A DNA stretch of 64,000 nucleotides from Gracilaria gracilis (Eukaryota > Rhodophyta > Florideophyceae > Gracilariales > Gracilariaceae). Where the stretch lies: contig JARGSG010000195.1 in assembly GCA_030374805.1 (NCBI GenBank), positions 434,001 through 498,000 of the forward strand, read 5' to 3'. Below, piece after piece: positions 11,038 through 21,231 of this stretch (the first letter of the stretch is position 1; each line of letters opens with the position of its first letter). The position numbers were made by a program, and so were the translations under genes. A model generated the notes under the pieces. That model ran no database searches and was not told the DNA's origin. It worked only from the letters and a program-made list of their open reading frames with translations.

Positions 11038-13200
11038 CTACTCATCGTCTTCATCCATTATCATTTGTCCTTCCTCGTAATCCCATCTGTATTCCCAGCA
11101 TGGCCACCTGACATCTCTTCATCTGCGTACTCGTTCTATCCATCTTCTATATCTTTCATTTCACTCTCTTCCTCCAAACCTTCATTATCGTCCAGCTGGT
11201 CGTTTGGGTCTTCTTCTAGCCCAAAGTCTTCATCTACGAACTTTGGCGGATACGCTGGCTCCCTGTGCACCGCGTGAGGGAGCTTGTATCCTTCTGGGAC
11301 AAAGTAAATATGATACATCAGGCAATTCTCTTTCACCAACACATACATGTACCCAGCTCCCGCATGAAACGCATCCCCTCTCCCAATAAACACAGAGTAG
11401 GGCAGAACCCCGAACTTCTTCACAACCATTGTATGTGATAACCTCCTCAAACACTCGTCATCCGTCACATACATATTGTGTGTCCTCTCATGTCATAAAT
11501 GATCTCCCCACAGAGTTCATCACGAAGAACTCCGTAATATCTCCCTTATCTTTCTTCACATCAGGCAACACTCGAAAATCCGTCTGCAACACCTGTCTTG
11601 GGCATCTCTCTCCCGTAGACAACACACGCCCTCCGGTCTCTGGCGGATACATCATTTTCTTTGCCTTGCTGTTGTTACAAAGGCCAACATCCGATGCAGT
11701 CTGCCCAAACCTCGCATCCAACAACGCTTACTTTCTCACCATCATGACATTTTTCTCATCCGATTTCATGCAATCAACAATCCCCTCGTTGGTCGTAATA
11801 TATCGTCCAATTCCCTGCATCCTGTCACCAGCATCCTTCTCTTCCCTCGCGTTGATGATTGGATTCCATTTTGCTCGGCTCTCTTCAAACTTCAAGTGTG
11901 GCTGCTCCTCGGAGTCCTTCTTGAAAAACTCCAGCAAGCCTTCAATCACATATTCATACACCACCACGCCCTTCTTCTTCACCTCCTCTGACTTACCTTC
12001 ATCAATTCCGAAGTGTTCTAAAACACAGAAACCGCTTCCCCTCAATTCCATTCTCTTCGTCGCAAAGTACTCTGGAGCGAGATCATCCCTCTCCATCGCC
12101 GCCATCCAAAGAGCTTCTTCCTCCCCTCTCGGCTTTCTCTTCAACGGAAGCTTTACCCCAAGAGCTGGTTCTTTCGTGCTACCCAGCTCCTTGTGCACAT
12201 TTCGGGCGGCATGCCAGTACACCACGTGATGGACCGCTGTCAAATCCGCCACCCCCACACACCCCGCCCTGTGCTCCTTTTGCAAATGAATCATCTCCAT
12301 CCACCGGTGCTGATGTTCCACTGCATTTCCCCCGGCCACTCACTCGGTAGCGCATTTGCGAGAATCGTCCATGACCTATCCGATCCACCAGCCCACTGTC
12401 CTGCCTTATTCATCTCTTTCGGTGGTTTCTCGGGATTCTTATCTTCAAATCTATGCATCGTTCCTTCCTTCACCTCTTCTTCCTCGTCCTGAACGAACCT
12501 ACTATCGTTCTCACTGCCGCCACTTTCATCCTTACTCGACGACACCAAATTCATTTTCTGTTCTTTGAAGAACTTATTCAATGCCGGCTTCGTCATATTC
12601 CTGAATAGAGTAACAATCTCAATTGGTATATCTCCAGAAGGGGTCTTCACGGTGCCCTTCTTTATTCTCTTCGGAGCAGGTTGGATTTCTACTTCATACT
12701 CATCTTCAGTAAGATCAATTAACCTCCTTTTATTCTTCTTGCTCCAGCCTTGCTATCCAAATTCTGTTTCAGCCGGCCCGGAACAATCTTTTTCCGTGTG
12801 CTCCGCCTCAACCCTGATGGATCTGCTTCGGGGTCTTCCCACTGCATGGAAGATTCCAACAACATGGGAGCTTCTCCTGCCTCATTCAATGCTGCGGTTG
12901 ACATACTATCACCTATTTCCACGACTTCAACCACCTCCTCCCCCACCTCCTTCACCACCTCTGAAGTTTGAAGCGATACTTTGAAAACGTTTTGAGGTTT
13001 GTTACCCGCGGTCTTCACCCTTCTAGACACAATCCCGTCCCATAAACGCCTTGCACCGCCAAGTTCTATTTTTGCTGCCCGCCTATCCAGATATTCCATC
13101 ATAGACACATTTATTTCTCCTAAGTTGAATACGTTCTGTAAAACCTGCGCTGAACATAGTCGGCGACGGAAATCTCCTCGAGAGACATGGTGTTGTCAAC
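11038..13200 (-). pseudogene. Element ORF1, copy B (middle and C-terminal parts)
   Basis: The recognised parts align with copy A. VSMMEYLDRRAAKIELGGARRLWDG (about 13030-13110) corresponds to VSVMEYLVKKTAKMELAGAKRLWNG. The block with HQHRWMEMIHLQKEHRAGC corresponds to HQHPWMDMLQLRKQHRAGC. The oxygenase-like C-terminus LPYSVFIGRGDAFHAGAGY with YHIYF corresponds to the same motif in copy A, and an acidic tail ends near 11038. Conservation of G-R-G-D-x-F-H-x-G in both copies suggests this region was functionally important. The frame is broken several times. Confidence 0.5.
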
Positions 13201-13494
13201 CTCTTGTGACGGAACACTGTCCTCTTCATCGAACAAATCCTCCTCCGGGTCAGTAAGCGGAGCCTTACTCGTCTGAAAGACTTCCACAATATCGTCGTCA
13301 GAGTTCTCTATGATGCTGTCGCTCGCTCCTACGGGCTTTTTCATCCTATGAGAAGATGTTCCTGGAGTTTTGGAAGCTTCTTCAGCAGGTTTCTTGACCT
13401 CCAGAGCAACCAATCTCTCAGGCTGAGATGTACAAGACTTGCCAGCTCCAGACTCTGGAGTAGGACTTCGCGGAATCTCGATTGGGTCCATCAT
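13120..13494 (-). CDS. Hypothetical acidic, disordered protein
   Basis: A 124-residue frame starts MMDPIEIPRSPTPESGAGK. It is rich in S, P, E and D, with an acidic stretch (IIENSDDDIVEVFQ, then DPEEDLFDEEDSVPS), and it overlaps the upstream limit of ORF1 copy B. It has no recognisable domain. It could be a diverged or replaced N-terminus of ORF1 copy B, a separate host gene fragment, or chance. Confidence 0.2.
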   Translation of the reverse strand: MMDPIEIPRSPTPESGAGKSCTSQPERLVALEVKKPAEEASKTPGTSSHRMKKPVGASDSIIENSDDDIVEVFQTSKAPLTDPEEDLFDEEDSVPSQEVDNTMSLEEISVADYVQRRFYRTYST

Positions 13495-13499
13495 CGACG

Positions 13500-13985
13500 T
13501 ATTACACGCACAAAACCAAGCCTACAAAATCTCGCTCAGCGTACTTGGTGGGTTTCCAGGACCTTGAAAACCGTAAGGGTACTTCGCGCTTCCATGAGTT
13601 ATAATCTTCGTCCTCCAGATCATAACCAAGTCTTCACCTTCTAGGGCAGTCGCGCTTAGAACATGTTCATGGAGCGAACGGCAAAGATCCTTCTTGGCAC
13701 CACCGGCGGACCCCACACCTCTCACCTCCGCGGTTCCCACTTTCATCCTGCTCTTTTGTATTGGCCGTCGAGAACTCTCGCGAGATTGGTTAGTTAGTTG
13801 AAAACTTTACTCCCGTTTCTTTCCGTCTACTTCATCACGGATGCGCGTCCGCTCAATATTAGTTCAAACTATACAGTGTGCCTATATAAAGTTTTATAGC
13901 ATGCTCGCAAGACTTTTGCAAAGCTACATCAAGCTACAACCATCTATATTACACTTGTACAACAACGTTTGAGGAATAAGGAAAT
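13500..13985. other. Unassigned stretch
   Basis: There is no gene I can support. A short minus-strand frame (13522-13746) has no recognisable feature. This interval separates element copy B from the palindrome satellite. Confidence 0.3.
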
Positions 13986-14022
13986 AAATAAAATTTGTGG
14001 CGCACTAATGTCACTCTGGGGC

Positions 14023-14088
14023 AGCGGACCGGGGTTTCGTGGCGCTTCATCGGTGCACCGATGCAGTGCCACGACACCCCGGTCCGCT
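14023..14088. repeat. 66-bp palindrome, copy 1
   Basis: This is a near-perfect inverted repeat centred on GTG/CAC. Its arms begin AGCGGACCGGGGT and end with the complement CCGGTCCGCT. It can form a 33-bp stem. Confidence 0.85.
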
Positions 14089-14234
14089 CTAAACGGCGCG
14101 TTGGCGGTGCCACGTATGCCAGCACCCGAGTTTCATCACACACGGCGCGTTTTCAGCTGGCCAGTTTCATCGGCCACATTGGTGGTGCCACGTGTGCCAC
14201 CGCCCTAGCTTCATCACTCATGGCGCGTTGGAAC

Positions 14235-14300
14235 AGCGGACCGGAGTGTCGTGGCACTCCATCGGTGCACCGCTGAAGCGCCACGACACCCCGGTCCACT
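14235..14300. repeat. 66-bp palindrome, copy 2
   Basis: It has the same length and centre as copy 1, with a few arm differences. It is preceded by GCGCGTTGGAAC. Confidence 0.85.
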
Positions 14301-14554
14301 GCCCCAAATAAAGTTTGTCGTTTTTTTTAAACGAGGGGCTGGACAAAGATGATATTTCATATTTTCAACATTTCATCCGAGCCACCCCAACCACACGTGT
14401 GCTGCTGTATAAAAGCCGTCCCTACTCCCCCTCCCAGCACCTTTCACGCCTACCTTCCTCGTCACACCTTCTATCGGGATATATTCATCTTCTTCCACAA
14501 CCGAAAGTATGTGTCTCGGTTGCGGAAATAGAACAATATATCTCCGTAGAAGGT

Positions 14555-15160
14555 GTCACACCCTCGCGATTCGAAGCTAAGAATAGGTCATCCACTAGAT
14601 TATATAAAATTAGTACATCTTCTATTTTTAGATCATGTAAGAAATATCCTATTCCTATGCTGCTTGCGGAGGTTTTCGCACACTCTCTCGCTTTGTTGCT
14701 AGGAATAGGACATCCGTTAGATGAGATGAAGTTAGTACATCTTCTATTTCTATTTTATGTAACGGGTGCCCTATTCCTATGCTACTTGCGGAGCTTTTCG
14801 CAAACCCTCACGCTTTGTTGCAAGTAATACGACATCCGTTAGATGAGATGAAGGTTTTACATCTTCTTTCTTTATTTTATGTAAAGGATGCTTTATTCCT
14901 ATGCTGCTCGCGGAGGGTTTTACACACCCTCACGCTTCGTAGATACGTATAGGATATTCTTTGGATGAGATGAATTTTATACATCTTCTATCTTTATTTT
15001 GCGTAACGGATGTTTTATTTCTATGCTGCTTGCGCTTTGAAGCAAGGATTTGGACATCCGTTACATGATATGAAATTAGTACATCTTCTAATTTTATGTG
15101 ATAGACCTCTTGTCCTAATACTCTGCTGCTCGGGGAGGTTTTCGTAATTTGTCCCAATCA
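14555..15160. repeat. Tandem array of ~121-bp hairpin-forming units
   Basis: Successive units start with CACACCCTCACGCTTTG-like sequence near 14557, 14679, 14801 and 14921, a spacing of about 120-122 bp, with a degenerate fifth unit. Each unit contains TAGGAATAGGACATCCGTTA and, about 45 bases on, its imperfect complement TAACGGGTGCCCTATTCCTA. Every unit can therefore fold into a stem of about 20 bp. Confidence 0.75.
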
Positions 15161-15287
15161 TTTGGCTAAGAATAGGATAACCATAGTAAGAAGTAGTGCA
15201 TGTAGTGAGAGCAGGAAATTGTTTAAGTCGCCATCCATGTTCCTTGTACCCTAGGACAGCTGATCTGCACTCACGGCGCGTTGGGAC

Positions 15288-15353
15288 AGCGGAGTGGGGT
15301 GTCGTGGCGCTTCATAGGTGCACCGATGGAGCGCCACGACACCCCGGTCCGCT
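15288..15353. repeat. 66-bp palindrome, copy 3
   Basis: This palindrome belongs to the second satellite block. It is preceded by GGCGCGTTGGGAC and followed by GTTCCAG. Confidence 0.85.
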
Positions 15354-15422
15354 GTTCCAGAGTGCTTAGGCAGCGCTACGTATGCCAGCACTCCAGTTTC
15401 ATCACACACGGCGCATTGTGAC

Positions 15423-15488
15423 AGCGGACCTGGGTGTCGTGGCGCTTCATCGGTGTACCGATGAAGCGCCATGACACCCCAGTCCACT
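15423..15488. repeat. 66-bp palindrome, copy 4
   Basis: It lies 70 bp after copy 3. The arms are almost fully complementary and the centre is GTGTACC. Confidence 0.85.
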
Positions 15489-15741
15489 GCCCCGAAAAAT
15501 ATTTTTGTATTTGTTTGAAACGAGCGGCGGGACAAAGATGATACTTCATAATCAACATTTTACTCCCCAACCACACGTGTGGCGCTGTATGAAAGCCGTC
15601 CCCACTTCCCCTTCCAACACCTTCCACGCCCTACCTTATTCGTGGTCACACCTTCTACCGGGATATATATATTCATTTTCTTCCACAACCGAAGTATATC
15701 TTGGTTGTGGAAAGAAAACGATATGTTTCCGCAAAAAGTTG

Positions 15742-16190
15742 GCACACCCCCACGCTTTGTTGCTTGAAATAGGACATCCGTTAGATGATATAAAGCTAGT
15801 ACATCTTCTGTCTTTATTTCATATAGAGGATGCCCTACTCCTATGCTGGTTGTGTAGGTTTTCGCACACCCTCACGCTTCGTAGCTAAATATAGGACATC
15901 CATTGGATGAGATGCAGTTATTACATCTCCTATCTTTATCTTGTACAGAAGATGTCGCATTTCTATGCTGCTTGCGGATGTTTTCGTATTTTGTTAAAAC
16001 CATGTGGCTAAGAAAAGGGTAACCATAGTAAGTAGCATTGCGAAAGTGACACAACCTCACGCTTCGTAGCTAAGATAGGACATCCTCTGTGTCACATAGG
16101 AATAGTACATCTTCTATTTCTATGTCCTAATACTCTGCTGCTTGGGCAGGTTTTCGTTTTTGTCCCATCCATTTGGCTAAGAATGTAAAT
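15742..16190. repeat. Second array of hairpin-forming units
   Basis: Units begin near 15745, 15864 and 16049 with the same CACACCC(T/C)CACGCTT(T/C)GT leader and contain the same AGGACATCC and TATTCCTATGCTG-type arms. They are more diverged than the first array. Confidence 0.65.
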
Positions 16191-16298
16191 ATAATGCAAA
16201 AATATACGCCAAGTTATAAGGAACGGCTGGTAGGGCTGCGCGTTCGCGGTGCCACGTGTACATCCACCGCAGCATCATCACTCATGGCGCGTTGAGAC

Positions 16299-16364
16299 AG
16301 CGGACTGGGAGGTTTTGGGGCTTCATCCGTGCACCGATGAAGCGCCACGACACCCCGGTCCGCT
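16299..16364. repeat. 66-bp palindrome, copy 5
   Basis: This is the most diverged left arm of the five; the right arm is canonical. It lies between GGCTGGTAG (16224-16232) and CCACCAGCC (16368-16376), which form an outer inverted pair. Confidence 0.75.
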
Positions 16365-16539
16365 GTTCCACCAGCCGCTCTCTCTAACTTCGCGTATATG
16401 TTTTCATTCACCAAGTTCCGTATTCCTCGAGTGTCCACGCTTTTCTTGACACCTCTTTACGGTTTCACGTGCGTCTCAAGCATCGTGTACATCTCCCTGT
16501 CGTGTTGACAGAACTTATTTCGTGCTGTATAGTTGCTAT

Positions 16540-16765
16540 CTTCTCCCGCCTGCTCCCGTCTCCCGCGCACTTTCATATCTCGTCGGCAGTTATCCCCCGT
16601 CCGCTGCAGTCTCCCGTCCGCTGCGTTCTCCCCTCCGCTACCCTCTCCCGTCGGCTACCCTTTTCCGTCTGCTGCCATCTCCCTTCTGTTGCCATCTCCC
16701 GTCCCTTTCCATCTCCCGTCCCTTTCCATCTCCCGTCCCCTTACATCTCCCGGCCGCTCCGGGAA
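16540..16765. repeat. Pyrimidine-rich minisatellite
   Basis: This is a degenerate tandem repeat of a roughly 17-bp unit of the type CATCTCCCGTCCCTTTC, about ten copies. The long forward frames across it are an artefact of the repeat. Confidence 0.6.
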
Positions 16766-16866
16766 TTCGAATCATAACCCCTCAACGCACCCCCTTCGCG
16801 TGCATGCATAAAATTACTCGATATAGTTCATCGAGGTCTACGTCACCGGCACCCTCAAGCTCCGAT

Positions 16867-18264
16867 ATGAAGGTTCGAAAACTGTATAGCTTCGGAGATG
16901 AGCTTGTCACATTATGCCTCGCAATCCGCGATCATTACGGGTCAACAAGGCGAGATGAATACCGGCCAAGGAAGGTGGAACAAAGCGAGTTCGCTGATTA
17001 CATTATCAAGAATCGAAACGTTCCACCGCTGGCCAAGAATTACTTCTATATTCTTGTGGGTCCAGGACATCTAACGTTTACTGACAGTGAACTACGGGTC
17101 ATATCTCTGAAGAGGTTTTATCGTCAGCTATACCTCTCAACTAGGTTATTGGATATCTCAGACGGTTATAGGGACTGGCGTATAAGGGACTTCTAGAATG
17201 CTTAGACCGAGGTGAAAATTAAAGGAATATCAAAGAATGTGACGTTGACCCAGTTTTCCAAGTCCATGACTATAGCTCTTAAGCAAGTGGAACCGGTGGT
17301 CCACCCGTTCGCCACAACCATTGCCAAAAACTTTCAAATGATTTTCTTTCTCTCGCTCATGCAGAAAGTTTCCATGGGAAAAAGAGTTATAGGCCAGAAG
17401 GGAAAAAGAGGAGACAAGGGATATCCCACACCTTTTTTGAATGTCCAAATATCCAACAAACTCCAAGCTCAGCGTGTTGGCTTTGATTTGCAGCTCATAA
17501 CGAATACCTGGGATTGTTTCGCTCAATTCCTAAGATTCGCTACCTTAGACGTCATGGTTCTTTCATTCATCCGAGTCATGTACGACGAAATGCAGTTTCA
17601 AGCGATTGAGACGAGGGCAGAGGGGTTCTTCCACCGAGATAACGACCATCGCTTGCTACCGAGCAAAGGTGAAACTGTTATTGAAACAGAGGTCATTGCG
17701 TGGGCATGGAATGTACCGCAGGACATCGATGCTGCCCTCCGAATGCTTGCGAAGAAGTTCATTTAGGACCTCAAAAAGGTTATTGTGAATGAGCAGTTCT
17801 TCTCAATTTCCAAACCAGGACGATGGACAGTTCTGAAGACGTTTACCAGAGACCCATCACGGGCGTTTGCTCAGAGATTCGATAGTTTTTCGAATTCGCT
17901 TGTGTCCTCCGTCATGGAGGCCATAAGCCCGTTGAAACTGAAATAATCAGTGAACGTCCCTGGTATGCGGGTAACGCCGATATTCAAACAAGAACCTGCC
18001 ATACAAATTGAAGATGATGTGGAGGAGATGGAGGAAATTGGGAAACCAAAGGAGCCGAAGGAGGGGAGAGGCGAAGAAAAAGATGCTGATAAGAACATAG
18101 TGGCCGACGTCGGGAAAGGAAGTACTGGTGACGAAGCGTCCAGGGTGGGCGTAATACCCCCACCATCCATTGCGTCGTTGGATGACAAAATGGCTTTCCG
18201 AAGTTTTGAGGTGGAGATGGAGAAGTACTTTCGCTTGAACAATTGCGGATTTGAGGATATGTAG
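16867..18264 (+). pseudogene. Unrecognised upstream part of the methyltransferase/SET element
   Basis: Consecutive frames (16867-17196, 17212-17766, 17950-18264) read like parts of one decayed protein of about 450 residues. The first begins MKVRKLYSFGDELVTLCLAIRDHYG and is helical. The second contains VLSFIRVMYDEMQFQAIETRAEGFFHRDNDH. The third is a disordered acidic linker (DDVEEMEEIGKPKEPKEGRGEEKD) ending in a helix just before the methyltransferase frame. No domain is recognised. All lie on the same strand as, and abut, the methyltransferase, so they probably belong to the same gene or element. The reading frame is broken several times. Confidence 0.4.
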
Positions 18265-18266
18265 AG

Positions 18267-19140
18267 ATGGACGAGACGTTGCGCAGAGATGGTGTGTCTC
18301 CGTTAGGAAACGTTCAACTGGTTCTCATGGACCCTTCGTACAACATCCGAGGGCACAAAAACCTAAGAAATAGCTGGTACCGTGTACTGAGTCCTCAGGA
18401 CATGAAGAAGGCTGCAAATCTTCTATCAGGACTGCTACGTCATGGGGCCATTTCGTTATCTTTAGTGCTTTCGAGCAGGTCCAGGAGTGGAGAGATGTAC
18501 TTTCTGCCATTAGGGCAAAAGACAAAAACGGAGTACCAAGGCGTTCCATTGTCGTGGACCAGGTCCCAATGAAGTTTGTACGGTCGCAAGGCAACCCGAT
18601 GCGTAACCCGGGACGTAGGTCGTGCTCTCTTTTCCCTGCAATGGAGTATGCTTTACATGGAGTTCGAAATGGTCTCAGCTACGCGCAGCAACATGTGATG
18701 GTGAATTATGAGAACTTCAACTTCGTGCAGTCGAAGTACCTGGGGTACCACAGTGTCATTGACCAGGTACCTCCCATGTCTAATGGGGAGACTCTTCAGT
18801 GGAAGAGAAAGAAGGAAGGTTGGGGCTACGTTTTACAAAAGGTGAGTCCCAACATAAACCTCGGGCATTGTTGAAGGAGCTAATTGGTCGGTTTTCCCAG
18901 GCTGGGGGTATTGTGGTAGACTTGTTTGCGGGGACGTTTTCGACAGCAATGGCATGCATGGAGTTACAACAGCATCGTAAGTTCATCGGGTGTGAGCCGG
19001 ACCCTGATTGCTTTGCCTATGCTAGGCACACCGCAATTATTCAGTTCGCATTGTGCGTGCGGGGATATGAGACGGGTATCCAGGTATCGCAGGAATTCCG
19101 TAATGCTATGATTAGGGTGTTGAACTTATTTCCGAAGTGA
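18267..19140 (+). pseudogene. Beta-class adenine/cytosine-N DNA methyltransferase (decayed)
   Basis: The frame contains LVLMDPSYNI (18321-18350), the motif IV D-P-P-Y type site of amino-methyltransferases. About 580 bases later it has KPRALLKELIGRFS, then VVDLFAGTFSTAMACMEL and RKFIGCEPDPDCF, which are motif X and motif I with the S-adenosylmethionine pocket (F-x-G-x-x). Motif IV before motif I marks the beta class, which makes N6-methyladenine or N4-methylcytosine. A target recognition region would lie in between. Motif IV reads DPSY instead of the common DPPY or DPPW. The reading frame is broken at least once, so this copy is probably dead. It is followed by a SET domain 70 bases downstream on the same strand. 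Confidence 0.65.
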
Positions 19141-19212
19141 AATGTTCGCCAATCGAGATCATGGAAGGCTCCATCCGGCTACCTCCAGTATCAAAAGTTT
19201 CCTACGTATATT

Positions 19213-19879
19213 GTGGACTTTCTTGCTTCAATAAGGTGGGATGAGAGCTTGGTCACCATTGGTAGGGGTAAGGCCCTTCACGAATGGCCTGAAACTTTGC
19301 AAGGAAAGATGGGTCTTCTGGATTGGAATGCCATGTTGGCATTGGAAGCCGCGATTTGCGGTTGTCGTTCGGAAAGTCGACAATTCGTCAACCTGGCGCC
19401 GGAGTGGGGGTGTTCACTACACGCCGGTTCAAGGAAAATGAAGAAATTTGTTACTTCTATGGAACACTGGTGTACCATGACCCAACGAAGAGAAAAGAGG
19501 TACACAAGAAATATGGTGACGGGTTTTTGGGAGCCATATCCGAGCGGTTCTGGAAGTATGCGATGGAGTTTAACGTCCGTGGCGATATATTCCACAGCCT
19601 CCCAGAAAGAAGACAAAGAGTAAGTTTAATACCTGTATGGATTGTCCCCACTCTTTTTTCATTGTATGGAACGATTAACGATCCCAAATATATGGAAAGT
19701 GATAAGAACATTGATGCAGTTGCGGATGGTGTGACGAGACGAAGGACTGCAAATGTGCGGGTCATTCGAACTCCCAATACAGGACGCACCCCGCATCAAC
19801 TATGCTTGCTGTGCGAGCACTCCGGAAACTGTAAGTCGGAGAGGAGCTGTTCGCGTATTATGGAGTAGAGTTTAGCTGA
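19213..19879 (+). pseudogene. SET-domain protein (decayed)
   Basis: Near 19395-19480 the frame encodes GAGVGVFTTRRFKENEEICYF YGTLVYHD, the first motif of SET lysine methyltransferases (G-x-G-v-f-a, then g-e-x-I, then y-G). At the 3' end (about 19839-19876) GEELFAYYGVEF followed by a stop is the canonical C-terminal E-L-x-x-x-Y-G motif. In between lies a region with NVRVI that may correspond to the N-H-x-x-x-P-N motif but is degraded. The frame is broken. SET domains of this small size occur in algal virus proteins and in plastid and histone methyltransferases, so the target is unknown. The position right after a DNA methyltransferase suggests one chromatin-modifying gene or operon-like unit. 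Confidence 0.6.
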
Positions 19880-20041
19880 GGTATATCGGCAAATCCTTTG
19901 AAAGTAACCGATTGAAACGTAGAGTAAATTAGCTACATGTGAAACAATCCCCTAAACCTCCATAAAGAAGGGTCATTTATTGCAGTTCCGATTCAAGTGA
20001 CCTTCGATTAAGTTCAGCGGCTAAGACGTCGAGAGCCCAGC
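19880..20041. other. Spacer after SET domain
   Basis: No gene or repeat is recognised in this stretch. Confidence 0.3.
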
Positions 20042-20290
20042 TTGAACCGCGACAAACCGTTCGGATTGTATATGGCGAAACGTGAGACGAGGGGTGTGAA
20101 TGCGGAGGAGATTATCAGTCGCGAGTCAAAGACCCGAAGGCGTTCCAAAACTGTAAGTGGCGACGTTCGCACCGCTCGTAGTACGCGTGCGCCTCGGAGT
20201 AGATTACGTGAGAAAGGAAGGAAGGGTGCGGCGAGGAGCAACGTTGCGGCGAGGGGCGACGAGGGCGGAACATCGGAGCAAAGGAAGTGA
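20042..20290 (+). CDS. Hypothetical basic peptide
   Basis: An 82-residue frame very rich in R, K, S and T (SKTRRRSKTVSGDVRTARSTRAPRSRLREKGRKG) opens a run of same-strand basic frames. It is followed by a short tandem of ACGGAGCGA (about 20287-20312). It may be the N-terminus of a decayed DNA-binding protein, but I see no domain. Confidence 0.2.
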   Translation: MNRDKPFGLYMAKRETRGVNAEEIISRESKTRRRSKTVSGDVRTARSTRAPRSRLREKGRKGAARSNVAARGDEGGTSEQRK

Positions 20291-20476
20291 ACGGAGCGAA
20301 CGGAGCGAACGGAGCAAACGGTAAGCATTGTGATGACGAAACCTATTGCAAACGCACAAGGACAAAAAGTTAGTCCCAAGAAATGCATAGGAGCGCAACA
20401 AGGTAAGGCTAAGAAGTTTCTGCGCGGTGGTCGGGAGAGAGATGGTTGAAGAAGAAGCGCAGAGACTGCGCAAGCT

Positions 20477-20968
20477 TTGAAGGAGAGCAATCCTTGGGAT
20501 ATGATATTGAGGGGTAAAGAGCTTCCTACGGGTGGCGAGGGAAGGACGATAGCAAGGAGTAGTACCATATTAGGTAGTAAGGGTCTTCGAGGAAGAAAGG
20601 AAACTATCGGTGGTAAAGTGCCTAAGGCTGGGATACCCAAGGAGGTGGAAGGTAAAAGGGAAAGAGTGAGGTGTTATCAGCCTGCGAGGACACGAGGAGT
20701 GAAGAGTTTGGTTGGTGTGACGCCAAATAGGGTGCCAGAGAAGGAAAATATTGGTTTCGAGCAAGGCACTGCGAACTGGGAGAAAAAAAGAGTGGAGCGT
20801 GTGCTGCCAGCGGAAGAACGTGAAAGAGGGGAGGGTAGTGAGAGTAGAATAGGTAGTGAGGTTCATGGATTGGGAGGTGTTGAAGTTGTGGAGAAGGAAG
20901 GAGATCAGCTGCGAGAACAGGCAGACGCGAGAAGGGTACGACGTAGAAGTGGTGGATCATCCGGGTAA
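20477..20968 (+). CDS. Hypothetical charged protein
   Basis: A 163-residue frame is rich in G, R, K and E, for example GRKETIGGKVPKAGIPKEVEGKRERVRC, and ends in ADARRVRRRSGGSSG. It is low in hydrophobic residues and probably disordered. The A and G-rich coding strand resembles that of ORF1 and ORF3 in the three-gene elements. The function is not recognised, and it may be part of a longer decayed gene running to about 22700. Confidence 0.25.
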   Translation: MKESNPWDMILRGKELPTGGEGRTIARSSTILGSKGLRGRKETIGGKVPKAGIPKEVEGKRERVRCYQPARTRGVKSLVGVTPNRVPEKENIGFEQGTANWEKKRVERVLPAEERERGEGSESRIGSEVHGLGGVEVVEKEGDQLREQADARRVRRRSGGSSG

Positions 20969-21231
20969 ATTGTCCGAGGGACAGCGGCAGTGGTTGAGAG
21001 AGATTTCGAAGGGGGGACGACGTACAAAAAGAACGGCGTCGGGAAGTGAATGTTGTGGAGACGGTGCCACTAACGCCCCAAGAAATGCGTGTGAGGCGCA
21101 ACATTGATTTACTTCCGAATGACGTGGGAGACGAAAGTCACGGCGGTCGTGGAGAAAGCGGATGTAGAATTCGAGGAGATGAATGGGGATCTAAAAGGGA
21201 ACGGGAAGGCAACGAGGAGAACTAAAGCGTA

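Larger units (their letters stand above)
8271..13500 (-). mobile_element. Unclassified three-gene element, copy B (inverted)
   Basis: This is the right arm, the reverse complement of copy A. From its left end it holds the CTAGC-rich tail (8271-8535), ORF3 (8536-9603, minus), the reductase-like gene (10054-10874, plus) and ORF1 (11038 to about 13200, minus). The shared terminal sequence GTGTTCTC, one variable base, then GAATGCTAG marks the boundary with the gypsy remnant. The ParB-like N-terminal part of ORF1 is not recognisable here. The right boundary is unclear and lies between about 13200 and 13950. Confidence 0.6.
13990..16390. repeat. Satellite complex of palindromes and hairpin units
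   Basis: Two related tandem blocks (about 14000-15200 and 15270-16390) share the same order. Each has 66-bp palindromes preceded by a GGCGCGTTG-type linker, a TATA-containing stretch (CTGTATAAAAGCCGTCCC near 14403, with a close relative near 15583), then an array of about 121-bp units. There are no credible protein frames. The direct, not inverted, repetition of the blocks argues for tandem duplication. Confidence 0.7.

Noticed and set aside
14023-16364. The palindrome series as a CRISPR array
   Set aside because: The repeats are 66-bp palindromes with irregular spacing of 70 to about 990 bp, in a eukaryotic context, with no cas-like genes.
16522-16866. Forward frames that extend the MKVRKLYS frame upstream, and parallel frames rich in S, P and R
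   Set aside because: They run through a pyrimidine-rich minisatellite, which opens several frames at once. The first plausible Met is at 16867.
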